Origin: Paenibacillus mucilaginosus 3016
Lineage (GTDB): Bacteria > Bacillota > Bacilli > Paenibacillales > NBRC-103111
Assembly (NCBI RefSeq): GCF_000250655.1
Contig: NC_016935.1
Coordinates: 1,258,001-1,322,000, forward strand
Reading direction: 5' to 3'
DNA length: 64,000 nt
Every line of letters begins with the position of its first letter. Position 1 is the stretch's first letter. A program made the position numbers and the translations under genes. Shown piece by piece: positions 43,230 through 52,302 of the stretch. The notes under the pieces are model-generated. The model ran no database searches, was not told the origin of the DNA, and saw only the letters and a program-made list of their open reading frames with translations.

Positions 43230-44582
43230 TTGAAGCCAGCCGCCAAGAAATTCGAGCTGAAGCCGCCGCAAATTCTGGTACTCGGATTCGCAGCCATCAT
43301 TCTGATCGGCTCTATTCTCCTGTCGCTGCCTGTGGCCTCAGCCAGCGGTCAGCCGACGCCGTTCCTCGATGCGCTGTTTACCGCGACCTCAGCTACCTGT
43401 GTAACGGGGCTGGTCGTAGTCGATACGGGTACCCATTGGTCCGTTTTCGGGCAAATCGTCATCATTCTGCTGATCCAGGTCGGTGGACTGGGCTTCATGA
43501 CCATGGCGACGCTCTTCGCCTTTGTGCTGAAGAAGCGGATCTCGCTGAAGGAGCGGCTGATTCTTCAGGAGGCCATGAATCAGGGCTCGATGGAAGGGAT
43601 CGTCCGGCTGATCCGCAAGGTGATCCGGTATTCGCTTACGATCGAGGCGATCGCCGCTGTCATTTTCTCGATCCGCTGGTCCTTTGACTTGGGGGTGTCA
43701 CGGGGGATCTATTATGGGATTTTTCATGCGATTTCCTTCTTTAATAATGCAGGCTTCGATCTGTTCGGATCGGTGACGGGCAAATTCAGTTCCCTCACAG
43801 CCTATGCGGACGACTGGGTGATTAACCTGGTTTCGATGATGTTAATTATTCTTGGGGGTCTCGGGTTTGTCGTGATCTCCGATTTGATTGAATTCAAGAC
43901 AGTGAAGAAGCTGTCTCTGCACTCTAAGGTCGTGCTGAGCGCTACCGGTATACTGATCGGCGTAGGCACGATTGTCATCTTCGTGTTCGAACTGACGAAC
44001 ATGAAGACGCTGGGCCCGCTGAGCTGGTCCGGCAAGTTCCTCGCCTCCCTGTTCCAATCAGTGTCTCCGAGGACGGCGGGAGCCAATTCGGTCGATATCG
44101 CGGGGCTGCGGCAGGCGACGCAGTTTTTCATCATCATCCTGATGTTCATCGGCGCTTCGCCGGGGTCCACCGGAGGCGGGATCAAAACGACTACCTTCAC
44201 CACCCTGGTGGGAGCCATTGTCGCGATGATCCGCGGCAAGGAGGACATTGTGCTCTTCCATTACAGGCTCGGCAAGGACCGCATTCTCAAAGCCATCACG
44301 CTCACGATGATCGCGCTGTTCCTGGTGATCTTCGTAACGATGCTTCTCAGCACCACCGAGGATCATTCTTTCCTCATGATCTTGTTTGAAGTGACTTCCG
44401 CCTTCGGTACGGTGGGTCTCTCGATGGGGCTGACGCCGGATCTGACGGAGTTCGGCAAAGTGATGATCGCCCTGACGATGTTCGCCGGACGTCTCGGCCC
44501 GCTGACCCTTGCATATGCGCTCGGACCTAAGGCTGAGAAGGAGCTGTACCGTTACCCGGAAGGTAAAATTACGATTGGATAG
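43230..44582 (+). CDS. ktrB: Ktr-type K+ uptake channel subunit
   Basis: 450 residues, TrkH/KtrB superfamily: four M1-P-M2 repeats with selectivity-filter segments ATCVTGLVV, NNAGFDLFG, RTAGANSVD and GTVGLSMG; the loop GASPGSTGGGIKT in the third repeat is the KtrB gate. A dimeric Na+- or K+-coupled channel gated by the RCK protein encoded next. Start is TTG 43230 with GAGGTG about 8 bp upstream. Could be a KtrB or KtrD equivalent. Under the c-di-AMP riboswitch. Confidence 0.94.
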   Translation: MKPAAKKFELKPPQILVLGFAAIILIGSILLSLPVASASGQPTPFLDALFTATSATCVTGLVVVDTGTHWSVFGQIVIILLIQVGGLGFMTMATLFAFVLKKRISLKERLILQEAMNQGSMEGIVRLIRKVIRYSLTIEAIAAVIFSIRWSFDLGVSRGIYYGIFHAISFFNNAGFDLFGSVTGKFSSLTAYADDWVINLVSMMLIILGGLGFVVISDLIEFKTVKKLSLHSKVVLSATGILIGVGTIVIFVFELTNMKTLGPLSWSGKFLASLFQSVSPRTAGANSVDIAGLRQATQFFIIILMFIGASPGSTGGGIKTTTFTTLVGAIVAMIRGKEDIVLFHYRLGKDRILKAITLTMIALFLVIFVTMLLSTTEDHSFLMILFEVTSAFGTVGLSMGLTPDLTEFGKVMIALTMFAGRLGPLTLAYALGPKAEKELYRYPEGKITIG

Positions 44583-44596
44583 GGGAACAACAACAC

Positions 44597-45259
44597 ATGA
44601 AACGCAGCCAATACGCTGTCATCGGACTGGGCCGCTTCGGCTCCTCCGTAGCAATGGAACTCATGAAGCTTGGCTATGAGGTGCTCGGCATCGATAAGGA
44701 TGAGGAGTCTGTCGAGGAGATGGCTGACAAGCTGACCCATGTCGTCGTAGCCGACGCTACCGATGAAGAGGTGCTCCGGTCGCTGGGGATCCGCAACTTC
44801 GATTGTGTCGTCGTGTCGATCGGGGATGACATCCAGTCAAGCATTCTCACGGCCATTCTGCTAAAGGATATCGGTGTGGGCAATGTCGTGGCCAAGGCGC
44901 TATCGGAGCTCCATGGCAAAGTATTGAGCAAGATTGGTGTGGACCGGGTCATCTATCCGGAACGCGATATGGGCATCCGGGTGGCGCACCAGCTCGTCTC
45001 GCCGAATCTGCTCGATTATATCGAGCTTTCGAAGGAGTATACCATTGCCGAGCTGGCGGTGCCGCGATGTCTGTCCGGCCGCTCGCTGAAAGAGCTCGAT
45101 ACGCGGGCGCGTTATGGCTGCAGTGTGGTGGCGATTAACAAGAAGGACGGCGTGATCATCGCGCCGACGGCAACGGATACGGTGGAAGAGAAGGATATTA
45201 TGGTCATCATCGGAACGAACCAGCAGATCGAGACCTTCGAGAATGCGGTCATCCGTTAA
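44597..45259 (+). CDS. ktrA: Ktr K+ uptake regulatory subunit
   Basis: 220 residues. RCK_N domain with Rossmann motif AVIGLGRFGSSVA (about 7-19) binding ATP/ADP, and RCK_C domain from about 135 (ELAVPRCLSGRSLKELDTRARYGCSVVAI), the part that binds c-di-AMP in the family. It forms an octameric ring gating KtrB. Only 14 bp after ktrB. Thus c-di-AMP would act both on the RNA and on this protein. Confidence 0.94.
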   Translation: MKRSQYAVIGLGRFGSSVAMELMKLGYEVLGIDKDEESVEEMADKLTHVVVADATDEEVLRSLGIRNFDCVVVSIGDDIQSSILTAILLKDIGVGNVVAKALSELHGKVLSKIGVDRVIYPERDMGIRVAHQLVSPNLLDYIELSKEYTIAELAVPRCLSGRSLKELDTRARYGCSVVAINKKDGVIIAPTATDTVEEKDIMVIIGTNQQIETFENAVIR

Positions 45260-45318
45260 TGGCTTCTTCCTAATGGGACCCCTTATGGACCGTACCGATC
45301 AATTACTAAACTGATGGG

Positions 45319-46557
45319 ATGAGGAAGATGGAACAAGGCGTTTCATTGGAACACGTGCTGTACCTGCTCGTCATCATCCTGCTGACCGGCATGCTGGTGG
45401 GACGTCTCTCCGGTCTGCTGAAGCTCCCGGACGTGGCTCTGTTCCTGATTGCCGGAATTGTGCTGGGTCCGCTGCTGCACTGGATTCATGAGCCGAGCAG
45501 TTCCTTCACGAACCAGTTCATCCTGACCGTGGGATCTACCTTGATCCTCTTCGACGGAGGACGGAATATCCGTCTTGCCGGCCTGAAGAAGGTATGGCTC
45601 ACGCTCACGCTGCTTAGTATCCCGGGAGTTCTGATTACCTGCGCGATTGTCGCGGCCGCTTCACACTGGCTGCTTCATCTGCCGTGGATGTATGCGCTGC
45701 TGCTGGGCGCGATCATTTCGTCGACCGATCCGGCGACGCTGATTCCGGTATTCAAGCAGGTAAGGGTTCGGACGAAGGTCAGGGAGACGGTCGAGAGCGA
45801 ATCCGCCTTCAACGATGCGACAGGATCGATTCTCACGTTCACTCTGCTTGGTGCTCTGACCGGAGGGGGAGCGATCTCCCTTGGCGATTCGGTGAAGGAG
45901 TTTTTGATCACCGCTCTCGGCGGGATCGGCGCCGGTGTCTTGATCGGTCTCGCGCTTGCCTTCTTGACGGTGCACCGAAAGTTTGGGTTCCTCCGGGACT
46001 ATGCGGGAATCGTTATGCTTGTAACGGCTGCAGGCGCATATCTCGCAGGGGATCTGCTCCATGTGAGCGGTTTTATGGCGACATTCACGGCTGGACTGAT
46101 CTGGGGGAATGCCGAGCTGTTCGGGCTGGATTTCGCCGATCGGAAGCAGGAACTGCATCATGTGGCGGAGAACCTTACGGTGCTCCTTCGGATGCTGATC
46201 TTTGTCCTCCTTGGAAGCCAGGTCGACTTTGGGGTGATCGGGGAGTATCTCGTGCCGAGTCTTGGCGTGATCGCCATCTTCATGCTGATCGCAAGGCCGA
46301 TGACCGTGCTCTTATGTGCTCTTCCGGACACGCGTGCGAAATGGGAGCGCAATGAACTGCTCTTCATGTTCTGGGTGCGCGAGACCGGCGTCATCCCGGC
46401 GGCCTTGTCCGGCATGGTGGTGGGGATGGGCATCGCCCACGCGGACATCATCGCGTCGGTGACCTTCCTCGCCGTGCTTGTCACGATCCTGCTGCAGGCC
46501 GGGACGACCGCCTATGCGGCCAGGCGGCTGGGTCTCGAAGAGAAGGCGGAGCCTTAG
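45319..46557 (+). CDS. CPA-type Na+(K+)/H+ antiporter
   Basis: 412 residues, about 12 helices. CPA1-type motif ESESAFNDATGSILTF, with the ND pair used for cation/proton exchange, and SSTDPATLIPVF. NhaP/CvrA/KhaP-like antiporters exchange Na+ or K+ for H+; location behind ktrBA suggests a K+ role, which is inference. Two candidate starts (45319, 45328) lie close together. The stop is inside the terminator hairpin. Confidence 0.88.
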   Translation: MRKMEQGVSLEHVLYLLVIILLTGMLVGRLSGLLKLPDVALFLIAGIVLGPLLHWIHEPSSSFTNQFILTVGSTLILFDGGRNIRLAGLKKVWLTLTLLSIPGVLITCAIVAAASHWLLHLPWMYALLLGAIISSTDPATLIPVFKQVRVRTKVRETVESESAFNDATGSILTFTLLGALTGGGAISLGDSVKEFLITALGGIGAGVLIGLALAFLTVHRKFGFLRDYAGIVMLVTAAGAYLAGDLLHVSGFMATFTAGLIWGNAELFGLDFADRKQELHHVAENLTVLLRMLIFVLLGSQVDFGVIGEYLVPSLGVIAIFMLIARPMTVLLCALPDTRAKWERNELLFMFWVRETGVIPAALSGMVVGMGIAHADIIASVTFLAVLVTILLQAGTTAYAARRLGLEEKAEP

Positions 46558-46572
46558 GCTCCGCCTTCTCTC
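46540..46572. terminator. Terminator containing the antiporter stop codon
   Basis: Perfect 14-bp stem GAGAAGGCGGAGCC tta GGCTCCGCCTTCTC; works for both converging transcripts. Confidence 0.85.
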
Positions 46573-46616
46573 TATATAATAGAAGAAACATTATGGCTGC
46601 CGGCAGCGGCAGGCGA

Positions 46617-47528
46617 TCAGCTGGAGGAACTTCCGCCCTCGGAGCGGAAATGATGCACCGCATGGTCGATGAAACGGCGGATGGACGGCTCCAGAACGGC
46701 TTCCTCTATGAAGAGCAGGGAAGTCGTTCTTTTCGTTTGTTCCAGCTCGGGGATGTATCTCACGGTGACCTCGTTGTCCGCCAGCCAGTTGTGCCGCAGG
46801 TAGGATTCGGGCAGAAGCGTGGCCGCCTTACAGGTGGAGACCAGCCGGATGATGGCCTCGAAGGAGTCGATCTCCATCTTGACGTCGGGATGCACCTCGT
46901 ACCGGTGGAACATCTCGTCCATGAGCACGCGGTACCACGTGCCGCGGGAGAAGAGGATCATCGGCAGTTCGTGGAGGTCGCGGATGTCGACCTCCTCCTT
47001 GTCCTGCAGCGGATGGACCTCGGGCAGGACGAGGCAGAGATGGTCGTCGAACAGCGGCACACAGGTCAGCGCGGGATCCGACATTTGGGAGGCGACCAGT
47101 CCGATGTCGACCTTCTTCTCCTTGACGAGCGGGACGATCTCATGCGTCTTGCCGGTCACGGCTTTGATATCCGTATGCGGGTAAGCCTGCGTATAGATCG
47201 TGATGAGCTCCGGCAGGGTGGACTGCAGCGTCGTGAGCGAGGCGCCGATAATAATGCTGGCGGGCTTGCTGTCGGTGGAATAAGCCTGCAGGGCCTGGCG
47301 GAGCTTGCGCTCAAGGCGCTTCTGCTCGATCGCATACTCGTAGCAGATCTCGCCGGCCCGGGTGAGCTCCAGCCGTTTGCCCTTGCGTTTGAAGAGCGCA
47401 ACCCCGAGCTCTTCTTCGAGCCGCATGATTTTGCGGGAGAGGGCGGGCTGCGAGATGTTCAGGAGCAGGGAGGCTTTGTTCAGGCTCTGCTGCTCGACGA
47501 CGGCCGCGAATTCGATAAGATGTTCCAT
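46617..47528 (-). CDS. LysR family transcriptional regulator
   Basis: 303 residues. Winged helix at the N-terminus (MEHLIEFAAVVEQQSLNKASLLLNISQPALSRKIMRLEEELGVALFKRKGKRLELTRAG), then a two-lobed effector domain from about 90. ATG 47528 is preceded by AAGGGG 11 bp upstream. It is divergent from sdhCAB and so probably controls that operon and itself; LysR-type dyads lie between. Effector unknown, a TCA-cycle acid being a fair guess. Resembles CcpC/CitR-type logic only by context. Confidence 0.9.
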   Translation of the reverse strand: MEHLIEFAAVVEQQSLNKASLLLNISQPALSRKIMRLEEELGVALFKRKGKRLELTRAGEICYEYAIEQKRLERKLRQALQAYSTDSKPASIIIGASLTTLQSTLPELITIYTQAYPHTDIKAVTGKTHEIVPLVKEKKVDIGLVASQMSDPALTCVPLFDDHLCLVLPEVHPLQDKEEVDIRDLHELPMILFSRGTWYRVLMDEMFHRYEVHPDVKMEIDSFEAIIRLVSTCKAATLLPESYLRHNWLADNEVTVRYIPELEQTKRTTSLLFIEEAVLEPSIRRFIDHAVHHFRSEGGSSSS

Positions 47529-47557
47529 GGGACGGAGACCCCTTTTTATGAGAATAG

Positions 47558-47576
47558 TTATGCGCACCGGTTATAA
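47558..47576. promoter_or_regulatory. LysR-type binding site candidate
   Basis: TTATGCGCACCGGTTATAA: TTAT-N11-ATAA dyad fitting the T-N11-A rule, 30 bp upstream of the LysR start. A second dyad, ATAAT-N10-ATTAT, lies at about 47586-47605. Confidence 0.5.
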
Positions 47577-47711
47577 GGCGATATAAATAATCTGCACTTC
47601 CATTATAAGCGAAACGGGAGTAGTATGGTATTGTCACGACATGTTCACAAAAATTGCCGCGAACTGCATAAAAGATTGTCGATTCATGGAAAATAAGATG
47701 GGGTTTCTCGG

Positions 47712-47740
47712 TTGACGCTCTATGTATGCGGGAGTACAAT
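47712..47740 (+). promoter_or_regulatory. sdhC promoter
   Basis: TTGACG, 17-bp spacer, TACAAT, 58 bp before the sdhC start. Confidence 0.7.
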
Positions 47741-47798
47741 GGTAAATGGTTTTGACGAATCGGTGACAAGCCTTATCTTGAGGGGGGAACGGATTGTA

Positions 47799-48455
47799 AT
47801 GTTTAAAAACTCGTATTATTCTCGAAAGCTGCATTCATTGTTGGGTGTTATCCCGGTCGGTTTCTTCCTGATCGAGCACCTGCTGACGAATTACTCAGCG
47901 TTCAAGGGCGGGCACGAGGGATTCCTGGAGCACGTCGAATGGCTTCACGGTCTTCCGCTCGTGCTTGTGCTTGAGATCTTCGGGATCTGGATTCCACTGG
48001 CCTACCACGCCATCTACGGATTGTATGTGGCTTACACCGCCCGCAACAACGTGAATAACTACGGTTACTTCCGTAACCAGATGTTCTTCCTGCAGCGCGT
48101 AACCGGTGTCATTACCTTCATCTTCGTGGCGTTCCACTTCTTCCAGACGCGGTTCCAGATTACACTCGGGAATGTGGCGCAGGAAGCGATCGGCGTGCAG
48201 ATGCATCACATTGCTACCGACACCGTCAACTTCGTATTCTACTGTATCGGCATCGTTGCTGCCGTGTTCCACTTCAGCAACGGGATGTGGTCGTTCCTCG
48301 TCAGCTGGGGCGTTACGGTAGGTCCTCGGGCACAGCGCGTCTCCACTTACGTGTGGATGGGTGTGTTCGTAATCATGTCTATTATGTTCATTCTGTCTCT
48401 GACGGCCTTCACGGATCCGCAGTTCCAGCAAGTGCCGCAGACGGCAACGCATTAA
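47799..48455 (+). CDS. sdhC: Succinate dehydrogenase cytochrome b558 subunit
   Basis: 218 residues, five membrane helices with conserved His for two hemes (FLIEHLL, LAYHAIYG, VAFHFFQT, HFSNGMW). Membrane anchor of menaquinone-type succinate:quinone oxidoreductase, B. subtilis type without separate SdhD. Start ATG 47799 with GAGGGGGG about 10 bp upstream. First gene of sdhCAB. Confidence 0.94.
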   Translation: MFKNSYYSRKLHSLLGVIPVGFFLIEHLLTNYSAFKGGHEGFLEHVEWLHGLPLVLVLEIFGIWIPLAYHAIYGLYVAYTARNNVNNYGYFRNQMFFLQRVTGVITFIFVAFHFFQTRFQITLGNVAQEAIGVQMHHIATDTVNFVFYCIGIVAAVFHFSNGMWSFLVSWGVTVGPRAQRVSTYVWMGVFVIMSIMFILSLTAFTDPQFQQVPQTATH

Positions 48456-48471
48456 GGGGGAACGGACAATC

Positions 48472-50232
48472 ATGGCGAATTCTAAAATTATCGTAGTCGG
48501 TGGAGGCCTGGCAGGCTTGATGGCGACCATCAAAGCAGCAGAGGCCGGCGTTCACGTCGACCTGTTCTCCTTGGTACCGGTTAAACGTTCTCACTCCGTC
48601 TGTGCTCAGGGCGGCATCAACGGTGCCGTCAACACCAAAGGGGAAGGCGACTCGCCTTGGGAGCACTTCGACGATACTGTATACGGGGGCGACTTCCTTG
48701 CGAACCAGCCGCCGGTTAAAGCCATGTGCGAAGCCGCACCGGGCATCATCCATCTTATGGACCGGATGGGCGTTATGTTCAACCGTACGCCGGAAGGTCT
48801 CCTGGATTTCCGCCGTTTCGGGGGCACGAAGCACCACCGTACCGCGTTCGCAGGCGCAACCACCGGCCAGCAGCTGCTGTACGCGCTCGATGAGCAGGTA
48901 CGCCGCTGGGAGACCGCGGGTCTCGTCAAGAAGTACGAGCACTGGGAGTTCCTCGGCGCGGTTCTCGATGACGACGGCGTATGCCGCGGGATCGCAGGGC
49001 AGGATCTGCGAAGCATGGAAGTCAATACCTTCAAGGCCGATGCGGTCATCCTGGCTACCGGGGGCCCCGGCATCATTTTCGGCAAGACGACGAACTCCGT
49101 CATCAACACCGGTACGGCAGCGAGTGCCGTGTACCAGCAGGGTGTGCACTATGCCAACGGCGAGTTCATCCAGATTCACCCTACGGCGATCCCGGGCGAC
49201 GACAAGCTGCGCCTGATGTCCGAATCCGCACGGGGCGAAGGCGGCCGCGTATGGACGTACAAGGACGGCAAGCCGTGGTACTTCCTGGAAGAGAAATATC
49301 CGGCGTACGGCAACCTCGTACCGCGTGATATTGCAACACGTGAGATTTTTGCGGTCTGCGTAGACATGAAGCTCGGCGTCAACGGCGAGAACATGGTTTA
49401 CCTCGACCTGTCGCATAAGGATCCGAAGGAGCTCGACGTGAAGCTCGGCGGGATCATTGAGATCTACGAGAAGTTCATGGGCGACGACCCGCGCAAGATT
49501 CCGATGAAGATTTTCCCTGCGGTACACTATTCGATGGGCGGCATGTGGGTCGACTACAACCAGATGACGAACATCCCGGGCCTCTTCGCCTGCGGCGAGT
49601 GCGAATACCAGTACCACGGTGCGAACCGTCTCGGTGCGAACTCCCTGCTGTCCGCGATCTTCGGCGGAATGGTTACCGGTCCGAAAGCGATCGAGTACAT
49701 CCGTGGACTCGACAAGTCGGCCGATGACATCTCCTCCTCCGTATTCGACCGTTACGGCAAGCTGCACACGGACAAGTACGAAGGCATCCTGAATATGGAC
49801 GGCAAAGAGAATGCATACGTGCTCGGTAAAGAGCTCGGCGAATGGATGACCGATAACATGACGGTTGTTCGTTATAACAAGAAGCTCGAGCAGACGATCG
49901 ACAAGATCAACGAGCTCAAGCAGCGCTACAAGAACATCAATATCAACGACTCCGCGCGCTACAACAACCCTGGTGTGGCGTACACCCGCCAGCTGTGGAA
50001 CATGCTCGAGCTCGCGCATGCGATGACGCTCGGCGCCCTGCTGCGGAACGAAAGCCGCGGAGCCCACTACAAGCCGGAGTTCCCTGAGCGCAACGACGAG
50101 CAGTTCCTGAAGACGACCAAGGCGGCATGGACGGCCGAAGGCCCGCAAATTTCGTACGAAGAAGTCGACGTGTCTCTCATTGCACCGCGTAAGCGTGACT
50201 ATACGACCGATAAGAAGAAGGGAGGTCATTAA
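48472..50232 (+). CDS. sdhA: Succinate dehydrogenase flavoprotein subunit
   Basis: 586 residues. IIVVGGGLAGLMATIKAAEAG at the N-terminus binds FAD; H41 in RSHSVCAQGG is the expected covalent flavin attachment site; HPTAIPGDDKLRLMSESARGEGG holds catalytic His/Arg; YSMGGMWVDYNQMTNIPGLFACGE follows. It oxidises succinate to fumarate on the cytoplasmic face. AAGGGGGAACGG precedes the ATG. Overlaps nothing; sdhB begins 2 bp after the stop. Confidence 0.96.
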   Translation: MANSKIIVVGGGLAGLMATIKAAEAGVHVDLFSLVPVKRSHSVCAQGGINGAVNTKGEGDSPWEHFDDTVYGGDFLANQPPVKAMCEAAPGIIHLMDRMGVMFNRTPEGLLDFRRFGGTKHHRTAFAGATTGQQLLYALDEQVRRWETAGLVKKYEHWEFLGAVLDDDGVCRGIAGQDLRSMEVNTFKADAVILATGGPGIIFGKTTNSVINTGTAASAVYQQGVHYANGEFIQIHPTAIPGDDKLRLMSESARGEGGRVWTYKDGKPWYFLEEKYPAYGNLVPRDIATREIFAVCVDMKLGVNGENMVYLDLSHKDPKELDVKLGGIIEIYEKFMGDDPRKIPMKIFPAVHYSMGGMWVDYNQMTNIPGLFACGECEYQYHGANRLGANSLLSAIFGGMVTGPKAIEYIRGLDKSADDISSSVFDRYGKLHTDKYEGILNMDGKENAYVLGKELGEWMTDNMTVVRYNKKLEQTIDKINELKQRYKNININDSARYNNPGVAYTRQLWNMLELAHAMTLGALLRNESRGAHYKPEFPERNDEQFLKTTKAAWTAEGPQISYEEVDVSLIAPRKRDYTTDKKKGGH

Positions 50233-50234
50233 TC

Positions 50235-51002
50235 ATGGCCGAAGCAACCGCAACTGCAAGCAGGAAGGTTAAATTCATCGTCACCCGCCAGGATTCCGCG
50301 GACGGCAAGTCCTACACCGAGGAATTCGAAGTGCCTTACCGCCCCAACATGAACGTCATCTCGGCGCTGATGGAAATTCAGCGTAATCCGGTGAACGCTT
50401 CGGGCAAAACAACGACGCCGGTATGCTGGGAATCGAACTGCCTTGAGGAAGTATGCGGCGCCTGCTCCATGGTTATTAACGGCAAGCCGCGCCAGGCGTG
50501 CTCCGCGCTCGTCGACAAGCTCGAGCAGCCGATCCGCATTGCTCCGATGTCCACGTTCCCTGTCGTGCGTGACCTTGTCATCAACCGGGAGCGTATGTTC
50601 TCCGCGCTGAAGAAGGTCAAAGCATGGATCCCGATCGACGGTACGTACGATCTCGGTCCGGGGCCGCGTATGGCGGAAGCGAAGCGCCAATGGGCTTACG
50701 AGCTGTCGAAGTGCATGACCTGCGGTGTCTGCCTGGAGTCCTGTCCGAATGTCAACGACAAGACGGACTTCATCGGACCTGCGGCCGTATCGCAGGTGCG
50801 TCTGTTCAACGCTCACCCGACAGGGGAGATGAACGCGCACGAGCGTCTCGAGGCGCTGATGGAAGACGGCGGGATCGAGGGCTGCGGCAACTCGCAGAAC
50901 TGCGTGCGTTCCTGCCCGAAGGGCATTCCGCTGACGACCTCCATCGCAGCGATGAACCTCGATACGACGAAGCATCTGTTCAAGAAATGGCTCGGCATGT
51001 AA
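50235..51002 (+). CDS. sdhB: Succinate dehydrogenase iron-sulfur subunit
   Basis: 255 residues. N-terminal [2Fe-2S] ferredoxin domain with CWESNCLEEVCGACSMVINGKPRQAC (Cys at about 60-80) and C-terminal 7Fe domain with CMTCGVCLESCP and CGNSQNCVRSCPKG binding [4Fe-4S] and [3Fe-4S] clusters. It passes electrons from SdhA to SdhC. AAGGGAGG 6-8 bp before the ATG lies within the end of sdhA. Confidence 0.96.
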   Translation: MAEATATASRKVKFIVTRQDSADGKSYTEEFEVPYRPNMNVISALMEIQRNPVNASGKTTTPVCWESNCLEEVCGACSMVINGKPRQACSALVDKLEQPIRIAPMSTFPVVRDLVINRERMFSALKKVKAWIPIDGTYDLGPGPRMAEAKRQWAYELSKCMTCGVCLESCPNVNDKTDFIGPAAVSQVRLFNAHPTGEMNAHERLEALMEDGGIEGCGNSQNCVRSCPKGIPLTTSIAAMNLDTTKHLFKKWLGM

Positions 51003-51015
51003 CTGGTCTTATCCG

Positions 51016-51055
51016 GCTTCTCTTCACTGCGGCAGCAGGGAAGGGAAGCTTTTTT
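51016..51055 (+). terminator. Terminator of sdhCAB
   Basis: 15-bp stem starting GCTTCTCTTC and ending GAAGGGAAGC, one mismatch, GGCA loop, then T6. Confidence 0.8.
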
Positions 51056-51075
51056 CGTAGCGGCTTCAAAAAGCA

Positions 51076-51120
51076 TTGACGGGTAGAAATGGAGAAGGTA
51101 CAATGTGTTTAAACGTTTCA
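51076..51120 (+). promoter_or_regulatory. Promoter and candidate LacI-type operator
   Basis: TTGACG (51076), 17-bp spacer, TACAAT (51099-51104), followed at 51109-51120 by TTAAACGTTTCA, one mismatch from the palindrome TGAAACGTTTCA used by many LacI proteins. Likely autoregulation of the regulator and control of the hydrolase. Confidence 0.65.
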
Positions 51121-51179
51121 ATCAACAGGATGAAGGATTATTTCGTTCATTTCATTAAGGAAAAGGGGTTGTGGGTGAC

Positions 51180-52253
51180 ATGAGCAGAAAACGCCAGATT
51201 ACTATCGTAGACCTTGCCGAAGCGGCTGGCGTTTCGATCGCAACGGTCTCGAATGTGCTCAACCGCCGGAATGTCCCGATGTCCGAGGAGACGATCCGCA
51301 AGGTAGAGGAAGCCGCAGAGCAGCTCGGCTACCGCCGCAACGTCATGGCGGCCAGTCTCAGCCGGCGCAAGTCCTACGAGCTCGGCATGCTGGTGCCCGG
51401 TTTCGGCGGCTATTACGGCCGTTTCGCCGAGGAGATGCAGCGCATGGCCCACCTGCACGGCTACCACTTGTCCGTGTTCTCGGCTGCCGGGTTCGACCCG
51501 GAGATCGAGAAGCGGCATCTCGACGTGCTGCTGCAGCGCCGGGTCGACGGCCTCTTCTGCCACGGCCTTGCCATGTCACAGGACGCGACACGGCAGATTG
51601 TCCGCGACGGGACACCGCTCGTGCTGTTCAACGGCTGGGGCTGGCCGGGCGATATCGCCATCGGGGCCGTCAATCTCGACTTTGCCGGCGGCGTGGAGGC
51701 GGCTGTGCTGCATCTCTATGAGAGCGGCTGCCGGCGGATTTATTACCTCAGCCGGCCGGAAGCGCACGCGGTGGACGCGCAGCGCCGGCTCGGGTTCCAG
51801 GCGGGGCTCGCCCGGCTCCCGGAGCAGGTAGAGTCCGGTATTCTCGAGACGCAGCGGTACCCCGGGTCTGTTGAAGAAGCTGTGGACGGGATTGGAAAGC
51901 TCGGTGCGGGTGAGGGACCGGTCGGCATGATCGGTTTCGATGACTTCACGGCGTTCACCTTCATGTCGGCCGTCCAGAGCCAGGGACTCCGGGTGCCGCA
52001 GGATTACAAGATCATCGGCATCAACAATGATCCGCTGTCTGCGCTCTGCTATCCGGGACTGTCGACGCTGGACATTCCTTACAACGATCAGGCGAAGCTT
52101 GCGATGGAGCTCATGCTTCAGAAGCTCGGCGGCAAAGAAGCGGAAGGGGAAGAAGGTCAGCCGCCTCAGGCGGAGGAGAAGAACGACGCTGCCGATACCC
52201 CGGAGATCCGTATTCCGCTGCAGCTCATGGCCCGCTTGTCCACCCAGCCTTAG
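51180..52253 (+). CDS. LacI family transcriptional regulator
   Basis: 357 residues. Helix-turn-helix and hinge at the N-terminus (ITIVDLAEAAGVSIATVSNVLNR...EEAAEQLGYRRNVMA), then a periplasmic-binding-like sensor domain. A Glu/Pro-rich insert (GKEAEGEEGQPPQAEEKNDAADTPE, about 315-340) near the end is unusual. Start ATG 51180 or the GTG 9 bp upstream. It precedes a GH88 hydrolase, so its effector is probably a uronic-acid sugar; this is inference. Confidence 0.9.
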   Translation: MSRKRQITIVDLAEAAGVSIATVSNVLNRRNVPMSEETIRKVEEAAEQLGYRRNVMAASLSRRKSYELGMLVPGFGGYYGRFAEEMQRMAHLHGYHLSVFSAAGFDPEIEKRHLDVLLQRRVDGLFCHGLAMSQDATRQIVRDGTPLVLFNGWGWPGDIAIGAVNLDFAGGVEAAVLHLYESGCRRIYYLSRPEAHAVDAQRRLGFQAGLARLPEQVESGILETQRYPGSVEEAVDGIGKLGAGEGPVGMIGFDDFTAFTFMSAVQSQGLRVPQDYKIIGINNDPLSALCYPGLSTLDIPYNDQAKLAMELMLQKLGGKEAEGEEGQPPQAEEKNDAADTPEIRIPLQLMARLSTQP

Positions 52254-52302
52254 GTGAAATGATGAACAGTCCCATCCCAATCCGAAGAGGAGTGTCCGGC
52301 TA

